A DNA stretch of 11,572 nucleotides from the NCBI GenBank assembly GCA_902797555.1, contig CADBTM010000045.1, positions 1 to 11,572 of the forward strand, in the 5' to 3' direction. The translations under genes were made by a program, and so were the position numbers. Shown here piece after piece: positions 5,898 through 11,572 of this stretch. The DNA comes from Oscillospiraceae bacterium. Lineage in GTDB: Bacteria; Bacillota; Clostridia; Oscillospirales; Butyricicoccaceae. Under the pieces are notes generated by a model. The model worked only from the letters and a program-made list of their open reading frames with translations, was not told the origin of the DNA and did not search any database. Position 1 is the stretch's first letter. Each line of letters starts with the position of its first letter.

Positions 5898-7241
5898 ATG
5901 AAAACGATCCGCATCGGCTCCGGCGCCGGATATGCCGGCGACCGTCTGGAGCCTTCCCTCGAACTGATCGAAAAGGGAAATCTGGATTATATCAGCTATG
6001 AGTGCCTTGCCGAGCGCACCATCGCCATCGGCCAGGAGGCCAAGCTCAAGGATCCCACCAAGGGCTATAACGGTCTGCTGGAATACCGCATGGAAAAGGC
6101 GCTGCCTCTGGCTTGGAAGCACAAGGTAAAGATCATCACCAACATGGGCTCGGCCAACCCCGCCGCCGCCGCGCAGAAGTGCATCGAGATCGCCCGCAAG
6201 CACGGCCTGAACGGCATGAAGATCGCCTGCGTCGAGGGCGACGACATCCTGCCCATCATCGACCGCTATGCCGAGACCGAGGTGTGGGAGAATCACCGTC
6301 CCCTCAAGGAGCTCCCCGGCAAGATCGTCTCCGCCAACGCCTATATGGGCGTGGAGGGCATCGTCAAGGCGCTGGAGCAGGGCGCCGACGTGGTCATCAC
6401 CGGCCGCGTCTCCGACCCCGCCATCTTTATGGCTCCCATGATTCACGAGTTCGGCTGGAAGGAAGATGACTGGGATCTTCTGGGCAAGGGCACCATGGTG
6501 GGCCATCTGCTGGAATGCGGCGGACAGGTCACCGGCGGCTATTACGCCGAGCCGGGCAAAAAGGACGTCCCCGGCGTGGGACATCTGGGCTTCCCGCTGG
6601 TGGAAGTGAGCGAGGACGGCAGCTTCTTTGTCACCAAGGTAGAGGGCTCGGGCGGTCTGGTCACCCCCGACACCTGTTCCGAGCAGATCTGCTACGAGAT
6701 CCACGATCCCGAAAACTACATCACCCCCGACGTGGTGGCCAACTTCAAGCAGGTCAAGTTTGTGCAGGACGGCAAGGACAAGGTGGTCGTCACCGGCGCC
6801 ACCGGCAAGCCCCGTACCCAGACTTTCAAGTGCTCCATCGGCTATAAAGACTGCTTCATCGGCGACGGCGAGATCAGCTATGGCGGACCCGGCTGCCTCG
6901 AGCGCGCAAAGCAGGCTCTCGAAATCGTCAAGGAGCGGCTGGAGCTGGTGGCTCCCGGCCAGTTTGACGAGATGAAGTTTGACCTCATCGGCTGCAACAG
7001 CCTGTATTGGAACCCCGACTATACGTACAACGAGCCCTCCGAGGTGCGTGTGCGTGTGGCCGGACGGGCAAAGACCAAGGCCATCGCCGATCTGGTCCCC
7101 AACGAGGTGGAGGCCCTGTATACCAACGGCCCCGCCGGCGGCTGTGGCGCTGTGAAGCGCACCCGCGAGATCGTCTCCGTGGCTTCCATCCTGATCGACC
7201 GGAACGACGTCCATCCCGCCGTGCAGGTCTACACCGTCTGA
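5898..7241 (+). CDS. AtuA-family (DUF1446) protein, core domain
   Basis: The 447-residue, probably cytoplasmic protein is the core of the AtuA / DUF1446 family, named after a gene needed for acyclic-terpene (citronellol/geraniol) breakdown in Pseudomonas; the chemical role of AtuA is not established to my knowledge. Family patterns seen are GSGAGYAGDR at 8-16, TNMGSANPAAAA at 81-92, ITGRVSDPAIF at 167-177, ECGGQVTGGYY at 206-216, EGSGGLVTPDTCSEQ at 249-263 and DPENYITPDVV at 270-280. Classical members are about 600 residues because they carry an extra C-terminal domain; here that part is a separate gene (next entry). The ATG is preceded by an AAAGGA ribosome site and the gap to the permease is only 38 nt without a terminator, so the two are cotranscribed. 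No geranyl-CoA carboxylase or other Atu genes are present in the window, which argues against terpene use and for an acid brought in by the permease (inference). Confidence 0.88.
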   Translation: MKTIRIGSGAGYAGDRLEPSLELIEKGNLDYISYECLAERTIAIGQEAKLKDPTKGYNGLLEYRMEKALPLAWKHKVKIITNMGSANPAAAAQKCIEIARKHGLNGMKIACVEGDDILPIIDRYAETEVWENHRPLKELPGKIVSANAYMGVEGIVKALEQGADVVITGRVSDPAIFMAPMIHEFGWKEDDWDLLGKGTMVGHLLECGGQVTGGYYAEPGKKDVPGVGHLGFPLVEVSEDGSFFVTKVEGSGGLVTPDTCSEQICYEIHDPENYITPDVVANFKQVKFVQDGKDKVVVTGATGKPRTQTFKCSIGYKDCFIGDGEISYGGPGCLERAKQALEIVKERLELVAPGQFDEMKFDLIGCNSLYWNPDYTYNEPSEVRVRVAGRAKTKAIADLVPNEVEALYTNGPAGGCGAVKRTREIVSVASILIDRNDVHPAVQVYTV

Positions 7242-7260
7242 GAAAGGAGCGAGTACAGCT

Positions 7261-7560
7261 ATGAAACTCTGGGAAATCGCCCACAGCCGCACCGGCGACA
7301 AGGGCAACATCTCCAACGTGTCCCTGATCGCCTATGATCCGAAGGACTTCGAGATGCTCAAGGAGAAGGTCACCCCCGAGCGGGTGAAGGAGCACTTCAA
7401 GGGCATCGTCAAGGGCGAGGTCGTCCGCTACGAACTGCCCAACATCTGCGCCTTGAACTTCGTCATGTACGCCGCCTTGGGCGGCGGCGTGACTCGCTCC
7501 CTGTCCGTGGATATGCATGGCAAGGGCCTGTCCTCCTACCTGCTGGACATGGAGATCTGA
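7261..7560 (+). CDS. small AtuA-like ferredoxin-fold protein (detached AtuA C-terminal domain)
   Basis: The 99-residue protein starts MKLWEIAHSRTGDKGNISNV and contains RYELPNICALNFVMYAALGGGVTRSL (around 57-82). I recognise the pattern HxRxGDKGN ... RYELPN..ALNFV...LGGG..SL of the C-terminal ferredoxin-fold-like domain of full-length AtuA proteins. It follows the AtuA core gene by 19 nt and has its own ribosome site (AAAGGAG, 11 nt upstream), so it is a real separate gene and not a frameshift product. The two proteins together (447+99) approach the length of a single-chain AtuA and probably act as a complex. It is the last gene of the operon, with a terminator 20 nt after its stop. Confidence 0.85.
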   Translation: MKLWEIAHSRTGDKGNISNVSLIAYDPKDFEMLKEKVTPERVKEHFKGIVKGEVVRYELPNICALNFVMYAALGGGVTRSLSVDMHGKGLSSYLLDMEI

Positions 7561-7579
7561 CAAACCGATTCGAACCGAC

Positions 7580-7617
7580 AAAAAGCGCCGTCCCCTCTCC
7601 GGAGGACGGCGCTTTTT
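7580..7617 (+). terminator. rho-independent terminator of the permease-AtuA operon
   Basis: AAAAAGCGCCGTCC (7580-7593) pairs perfectly with GGACGGCGCTTTTT (7604-7617) around a 10-nt loop that can itself close further. The stem is 14 bp with a GC-rich core and a run of T. The A run on the left could let it work on the other strand as well. Confidence 0.9.
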
Positions 7618-7630
7618 CCCCCTTTTCCGG

Positions 7631-7659
7631 TTGCGCGGGGAATCGTTTTGCGGTATAAT
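7631..7659 (+). promoter_or_regulatory. promoter of the YitT-family gene
   Basis: TTGCGC (7631-7636), a 17-nt spacer and a perfect TATAAT (7654-7659) form a sigma70/sigmaA promoter just after the preceding terminator. The leader to the ATG at 7708 is about 42 nt and contains GGGAGGG (7694-7700) as ribosome site. No operator-like repeat was seen here. Confidence 0.75.
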
Positions 7660-7707
7660 GATATTTGGTGAATTTTACGGAAAGCAATCGACCGGGAGGG
7701 TAAGCAC

Positions 7708-8607
7708 ATGATCAAGAGAGAGGGCCGGGTGGACTGGCTGCGCCTGCTGCGCAACGGGGTGTATCTGTTGCTGGGCAACGTGATCGTATCCATAGCCATC
7801 AAGTTTTTCTATATCCCCGACGACCTGATGATCGGCGGCGCCACCGGCGTGGCGCTGATCCTGTACCGGGTGCTGTCCATCGACACGGCACTGACGGTGT
7901 TCGCCATCAACCTGGTGCTGATGATTACCGGCGCCATCGTGGTGGGCAAGCAGTTCCTCATCTACACGGCCCTGAGCTCCATGCTCTACCCTGTGTGTCT
8001 GAAGTTACTGGACCTGCTGCCCTGGGCGCCGCCCCAGATCGAAGACACCATGGTCCGTATTGCCTGCGCCGGCATCCTGGCGGGTGTGGGCATTGGGCTG
8101 GTGATCCGCGGCGGCGGCTCCACCGGCGGCAGCGACGAGCTGGGCATCATCCTCAACAAGCTGACGGCGGTGCCGGTGACCACGGTGATCACCGTCTTTG
8201 ACGTGGGCGTACTGGTGGTGTCCTTCCTTTTCATCGATATGCAGAACGTGATCTACAGTATTGTGGCGCTGATGATCGAGATGATGGTGATGAACCGGGT
8301 GCTGATGATCGGCCAGAGCCAGACCCAGCTGTTCATCGTGTCCGGCAAGCCGGATGAGGTGCGCCAGTCCCTGCTGACCGAGGCCAACGCCGGCGTCACC
8401 CGCATCAAGATCCAGACCGGCTATCTGGGCGACGAGACCGACGCGCTGCTGTGCGTGATCCCCAAGCGGAAGCTCCACAAGGTGGAGTCCTGCGTCCACC
8501 GCATTGATCCCCGGGCCTTCCTGACCATCACCGAGATCAACGAGGTCAGGGGCAACGGCTTCTCCTACGCCCGGACCGAGGCAGTCAAGGCCGAAGCGGA
8601 CAAATAA
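7708..8607 (+). CDS. YitT-family membrane protein with C-terminal DUF2179 domain
   Basis: The 299-residue protein has five or six membrane segments in its first 205 residues (about 17-33, 43-56, 60-79, 83-100, 117-134, 158-176, 180-198, some perhaps re-entrant) and a soluble C-terminal DUF2179 domain at about 206-280. The glycine-rich motif RGGGSTGGSDELG at 134-146 and MIGGATGVAL at 41-50 are typical of the YitT / DUF161 family, which is widespread in Firmicutes and whose function is not established. DUF2179 has a small alpha/beta fold related to signal-binding domains. It stands alone between two terminators with its own promoter, so it is not part of the acid cassette or the glycine-cleavage operon. 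Length is usual for the family. The start is set by GGGAGGG 7 nt upstream. Confidence 0.9.
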   Translation: MIKREGRVDWLRLLRNGVYLLLGNVIVSIAIKFFYIPDDLMIGGATGVALILYRVLSIDTALTVFAINLVLMITGAIVVGKQFLIYTALSSMLYPVCLKLLDLLPWAPPQIEDTMVRIACAGILAGVGIGLVIRGGGSTGGSDELGIILNKLTAVPVTTVITVFDVGVLVVSFLFIDMQNVIYSIVALMIEMMVMNRVLMIGQSQTQLFIVSGKPDEVRQSLLTEANAGVTRIKIQTGYLGDETDALLCVIPKRKLHKVESCVHRIDPRAFLTITEINEVRGNGFSYARTEAVKAEADK

Positions 8608-8622
8608 ACCGAATATAGTGCG

Positions 8623-8660
8623 AAAAACCGGAGGATACGGCCTGTATCCTCCGGTTTTTT
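8623..8660. terminator. bidirectional terminator between convergent yitT-like and lpdA genes
   Basis: AAAAACCGGAGGATAC (8623-8638) and GTATCCTCCGGTTTTT (8644-8659) form a perfect 16-bp stem with a 5-nt loop. A-run on one side and T-run on the other give a T tail on both strands. It lies 15 nt after the YitT stop and 11 nt beyond the lpdA stop, so it serves both. Confidence 0.92.
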
Positions 8661-8670
8661 CTGCAAAAAG

Positions 8671-10059
8671 TCACTTGGCCAGTTTGTTCATCAGGTCGGT
8701 CAGCGCCTCGGTGAGGGCCTCCTCGAAGGTGGGGTGGGGCCGCATGGCCAGCAGCAGCTGCTCCGCGGTCATGTGGTTGGCCATGGCCTCGCTGATCTGG
8801 GAGATCATGTCGGTGCTGCTGGGGCACATGAGATGGGCGCCCAGGAGCTCGCCGGTCTCGGCGTGGGCTACGATCTTCATGAAGCTGCGGCCGGGGTCGG
8901 CGATGAGGGTGCGGGCGTTGCCGCCCATGACGCACTTGCCCACCTTCGCCGGGATGCCGGCGGCCTTGGCCTCGGCGTCCGTCATGCCCACCACGGCAAT
9001 CTCCGGACGGCAGTAGATGCAGCTGGGCACCACGTTCATGTCCACGTGGTTTTCCACGCCGGCCAGAGCCTCCACACAGGCGGTACCCTGGGCGGCAGCC
9101 ATGTGAGCCAGCTGGATCCGGGCGGACACGTCGCCGATGGCATAAACGCCGGGAATGCTGGTCTGGTAGTTCTCGTCCACCCACAGGGAGCGGCCGTTCA
9201 TCCTGGGCACCAGCCCCTCAGCGAACAGACCCTCGCAGTAGGGCCGGCGGCCGATGGCGCACAGCACGACCTCGCCGGTGACGGCGCTGGCCGTGCCCTT
9301 GGCGGTGAAGTTGACGGTGAGACCGTCCTCGCCCCGCTCCACGTTCTGGACCATGGAGCCCGTGAAGACCTTCACGTTCTGCTTCTTCAGGATCATTGCC
9401 AGGTTCTGGCCCAGCTCCCGGTCCAGAGTGGGCATCAGGCGGTCCAGACCCTCGATGATGGTGACCTCGCAGCCCAGCTCGGCATAGAAGGTGGCGAACT
9501 CCACGCCGATCACGCCGCCGCCGATGATGACGATGGAGCGATACAGGTGGTCGGCACCCTCCAGCAGCTCGTCGGAGGTCATGACGCCGGGCAGGTCCAG
9601 ACCGGGGATAGGGGGCCGGGCCGGCACGGAGCCGGTGGCCGCCAGGATGCTGTCGGAGGTATAGGTGGTTTTGCTGCCGTCGGCGGCCGTCACCACCACA
9701 GTGTGGGGGGCGGTGATCTGCGCCGTACCCCGGAGCAAGGGCACCTTGGCGCCCTTGAGCAGGCTCTCCACCCCGGCGGACAGGGTCTGGGAGATACGGC
9801 GCTTATAGGCGAAGATCTCCTCCACGTCGGGGCGGATGTCCTCGGTGTGGATGCCGATGGCGGCGCCGTTTTTGGCGTTGTGATAGACCTCGGAGGCGTG
9901 GAGCAGGGTCTTGGTGGGCACGCAGCCCCGGTTGAGGCAGGTGCCGCCGGCCTCCCGGCTCTCCACCACGGCGGTCTTCAGGCCCAGCCTGGCGGCCCGG
10001 AGGGCGGCGGTGTAGCCGCCGGGACCGGCGCCGATGACGATGAGTTGATAGTCGTTCAT
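8671..10059 (-). CDS. lpdA: dihydrolipoamide dehydrogenase (glycine cleavage L protein / E3)
   Basis: The 462-residue flavoenzyme reoxidises the dihydrolipoyl arm of a carrier protein (here most likely GcvH) with NAD+. It shows the FAD-binding GAGPGGYTAALRAARLG at 10-26, the redox disulfide in GGTCLNRGCVPTK (Cys41, Cys46), the NAD-binding GGGVIGVEFA at 180-189, the second FAD contact GVYAIGDV at 304-311, and the catalytic dyad His442/Glu447 in HPTFEE. All catalytic residues are intact and the length is normal. The ATG at 10059 is chosen because GGAG lies 6 nt upstream; a TTG four codons earlier is less likely since that ribosome site would then be inside the gene. It has no N-terminal lipoyl domain. 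It follows lplA by 37 nt in the same operon. Confidence 0.96.
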   Translation of the reverse strand: MNDYQLIVIGAGPGGYTAALRAARLGLKTAVVESREAGGTCLNRGCVPTKTLLHASEVYHNAKNGAAIGIHTEDIRPDVEEIFAYKRRISQTLSAGVESLLKGAKVPLLRGTAQITAPHTVVVTAADGSKTTYTSDSILAATGSVPARPPIPGLDLPGVMTSDELLEGADHLYRSIVIIGGGVIGVEFATFYAELGCEVTIIEGLDRLMPTLDRELGQNLAMILKKQNVKVFTGSMVQNVERGEDGLTVNFTAKGTASAVTGEVVLCAIGRRPYCEGLFAEGLVPRMNGRSLWVDENYQTSIPGVYAIGDVSARIQLAHMAAAQGTACVEALAGVENHVDMNVVPSCIYCRPEIAVVGMTDAEAKAAGIPAKVGKCVMGGNARTLIADPGRSFMKIVAHAETGELLGAHLMCPSSTDMISQISEAMANHMTAEQLLLAMRPHPTFEEALTEALTDLMNKLAK

Positions 10060-10072
10060 AGTTTTCTCCAAT

Positions 10073-10091
10073 CTGCCGCGCCGGGCGGCAG
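10073..10091 (-). other. small GC hairpin between lplA and lpdA
   Basis: CTGCCG (10073-10078) and CGGCAG (10086-10091) form a 6-bp stem with a 7-nt GC-rich loop in the intercistronic gap, directly before the lpdA ribosome site. There is no T tail, so it is not a terminator; it may only stabilise or mark processing of the message. Confidence 0.4.
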
Positions 10092-10096
10092 CACAG

Positions 10097-11077
10097 TCAG
10101 ATATCCTGCCGTTCCAGCAGGGCGATCACGTCCTCCCGGCCGTCGAAATCGCAGGCGGCTACCCGCCGCCGCAGGTCCGGGAGAGTGAAGGGGGAGCCCG
10201 TCAGGGCCTCCTCCAGCTGCCGGCCCAGGGACCAGTCCATGGCGTCGCTGAAAACGGCCACGCCGGTGACCAGGCCCCGGTCCACCTGCAGATTCACCTG
10301 GATCTCACCCCAGGGAAACCGGTCCTGGCAGGAGAACTGGCAGGGCAGGGGTGCTCCGAAGAGCCACACCCAGCTGCGGTTGCGCTCGGTGAGGGCGTCC
10401 ACGGCGGTGCCGTCCAGCTCGCCGGCGGTCATGGCCTCCGCCGGGAGGCCGTAGACCCGGGAAAAGGCCGACGGTAGCTGTCCGGCCAGAGTTTCCACGG
10501 TGAGGTCCGGCCGCAGCTCCGACAGGTTCACCACCCGGGCGCGGACGGAGTCCACCCCCTTGGCGGCCAGCTTGGCCGGGGAGGGGCGGAGATAGCGGGC
10601 CATGGCGTCCATGTTCGCGTTCACCAGCAGAGTGCCGTGGTGGTAGGACCGTCCGTCATGGTGATAGAAGGCGCTGCCGGAGAATTTCCGGCCGTCCGCC
10701 AGCAGGTCGTTGCGGCCGGAGCGCTCCGTCTCCACGCCCAGAGCCCGGCAGGCCTCGGCGATGACGGAGAGCTGCCGGCCCAGGTCGTAGTCCTCGTCCC
10801 GGCACAGGAAGGTAAAGTTCAGGTTCCCCAAATCGTGAAACACGGCACCGCCGCCGGAGAGACGGCGGGCCAGATGTCCGCCGTCTCTCTGCAGCTTCGT
10901 GGTGCGGCACTCCTTCCAGGCGTTCTGGTTGCGGCCGATCACCACGGTGTCCTCGTTCTGCCATAAGTAGAGGACGCAGCAGCCCTCCTCCACTGTCTCC
11001 AGCAGACGCTGCTCCACCGCCAGGTTCCGGTAGGGATCGTGTCCCTCGCCCCGGAACAGCTTCAGCTGCCGGATCAT
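10097..11077 (-). CDS. lplA: lipoate-protein ligase A
   Basis: The 326-residue enzyme activates free lipoate with ATP to lipoyl-AMP and transfers it to the lysine of a carrier protein, here probably GcvH. Visible family motifs are RRLSGGGAVFHD at 71-82 (adenylate-binding loop), GRKFSGSAFY at 129-138 with the catalytic lysine at 131 (Lys133 in the Escherichia coli enzyme), and HHGTLLVN at 146-153. The C-terminal part (about 240-326) matches the accessory domain that bacterial LplA needs for the activation step, so this is a complete LplA and not a transferase-only LipL/LipM. Length is close to the usual 330-340. The start overlaps the gcvPB stop as ATGA (11077-11074), so translation is coupled. 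Its presence between glycine-cleavage genes implies reliance on scavenged lipoate, though a lipoate synthase elsewhere cannot be excluded. Confidence 0.95.
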   Translation of the reverse strand: MIRQLKLFRGEGHDPYRNLAVEQRLLETVEEGCCVLYLWQNEDTVVIGRNQNAWKECRTTKLQRDGGHLARRLSGGGAVFHDLGNLNFTFLCRDEDYDLGRQLSVIAEACRALGVETERSGRNDLLADGRKFSGSAFYHHDGRSYHHGTLLVNANMDAMARYLRPSPAKLAAKGVDSVRARVVNLSELRPDLTVETLAGQLPSAFSRVYGLPAEAMTAGELDGTAVDALTERNRSWVWLFGAPLPCQFSCQDRFPWGEIQVNLQVDRGLVTGVAVFSDAMDWSLGRQLEEALTGSPFTLPDLRRRVAACDFDGREDVIALLERQDI

Positions 11078-11572
11078 CCCTTCTGCCAGCGGACGATGGG
11101 ATGGCGGGCGGCCTGGACCTCATCGGGCCGGCCGATGGGGGCGTTGTGGGGGGAGTTGTGCATATACTCGGGATCCTTGAAGCCCAGCTCGTACAGCTGA
11201 CGGAACACGTCGGCGGCCCAGTCCAGTGTCTCCTTGCTCTCGGTCTCGGTGGGCTCCAGCATCAGCGCCTCGTGGACGATCAGGGGAAAGTACATGGTAG
11301 GCGGATGCATGCCGTAGTCGATGAGGCACTTGGCCACGTCCAGGGCGGACACGCCAGTGGCCTTCTTGAACTCGCCCAGATCCAGCACGAACTCGTGCAT
11401 GCAGACCCGGTCGAAGGCGGGCGTGAAGGTGCCCTTCATGGCGTGCATCAGGTAGTTGGCGTTGAGCACCGCGTTTTCCGCAGCCTCGGGGATGCCCTCT
11501 CTGCCCAAAGTGAGCAGATAGGTCAGCGCGCGAACCACCACAAGGAAGTTCCCCGCAAAGGCACGCACCTGA
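11074..11572 (-). CDS. gcvPB: glycine dehydrogenase (decarboxylating) subunit 2, GcvPB (partial, 5' end beyond window)
   Basis: The frame is open from the window edge to a TGA at 11076-11074 and gives about 165 C-terminal residues of the roughly 480-residue pyridoxal-phosphate subunit of the glycine cleavage P protein. GcvPA and GcvPB together decarboxylate glycine and load the aminomethyl group onto lipoylated GcvH. Recognisable parts are FAGNFLVVVRALTYLLTLG, then ENAVLNANYL, DYGMHPPTMYFPLIV and EALMLEPTETESKETLD, typical of the GcvPB C-terminal half. The PLP-binding lysine lies upstream, outside the window. A GTG at 11568 is internal to the gene and is not the true start. The gene continues in the operon with lplA and lpdA. 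Other gcv genes (gcvT, gcvH, gcvPA) are expected just beyond the right edge but cannot be seen. Confidence 0.93.
   Translation of the reverse strand, partial: QVRAFAGNFLVVVRALTYLLTLGREGIPEAAENAVLNANYLMHAMKGTFTPAFDRVCMHEFVLDLGEFKKATGVSALDVAKCLIDYGMHPPTMYFPLIVHEALMLEPTETESKETLDWAADVFRQLYELGFKDPEYMHNSPHNAPIGRPDEVQAARHPIVRWQKG

Noticed and set aside
7239..7261. Frameshift or false stop splitting one AtuA gene into two.
   Set aside because: The second gene has its own well-placed ribosome site (AAAGGAG) and a normal start, and the gap is not a multiple of three, so a single error would not simply rejoin them.
5775..7316. Minus-strand open frame of about 513 codons opposite the AtuA gene.
   Set aside because: Antisense shadow; the plus strand carries strongly conserved AtuA motifs and good ribosome sites.
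8734..10188. Plus-strand open frame of about 484 codons opposite lpdA.
   Set aside because: Gly/His/Val-rich antisense shadow of an unmistakable dihydrolipoamide dehydrogenase.

Overview
The window looks like chromosomal DNA of a GC-rich (by eye around 60%) anaerobic Firmicute, most likely a clostridial gut-type organism of the Oscillospirales kind. This is inference from gene content: an ECF transporter with a UPF0397-type S component, a YitT/DUF2179 membrane protein, a glycine dehydrogenase encoded as a separate GcvPB subunit, a stand-alone lipoate ligase, and strong GGAGG-type ribosome sites. No RNA gene, CRISPR array, insertion sequence or phage gene was found.

Layout. (1) 1-2717, minus strand: an ECF vitamin/metabolite transporter operon in the order S component (UPF0397 family), fused double ATPase, EcfT (cut by the window edge). 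The ATPase and EcfT overlap by 4 nt. A hairpin with a T-rich tail lies between the S and ATPase genes. (2) 2718-2932: a compact divergent control region with two well-formed housekeeping-type promoters facing away from each other and several inverted repeats. (3) 2933-4288, plus: a PAS / AAA+ / Fis-type HTH regulator of the sigma54-activator (TyrR/NtrC-like) superfamily, with the GAFTGA motif changed to GAFPGA, followed by a terminator. (4) 4492-7560, plus: a three-gene cassette with a CitMHS-family carboxylate permease, an AtuA/DUF1446-family protein, and a small AtuA-like ferredoxin-fold protein that in many relatives is the C-terminal part of AtuA. It ends at a strong terminator. (5) 7708-8607, plus: a YitT-family membrane protein with its own promoter. 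A bidirectional terminator separates it from the convergent last operon. (6) 11572-8671, minus: the 3' end of gcvPB, then lipoate-protein ligase, then dihydrolipoamide dehydrogenase, together part of the glycine cleavage system.

How the parts may work together. A 13-nt word, TTCCGATCTTCTG, part of a TTCC-N8-GGAA palindrome, occurs inside the regulator's own promoter spacer and, inverted, just upstream of the -35 box of the permease operon. This fits a regulator that represses itself and activates the permease-AtuA cassette. No sigma54 (-24/-12) promoter was seen and the promoters look sigma70-like, so the regulator may have left sigma54 control, as TyrR has. The most interesting part of the window is this regulator plus CitMHS permease plus split-AtuA unit: a candidate, poorly described module for uptake and breakdown of an organic acid whose identity cannot be read from the sequence. 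All function calls are from recognition of motifs by eye, without database searches.
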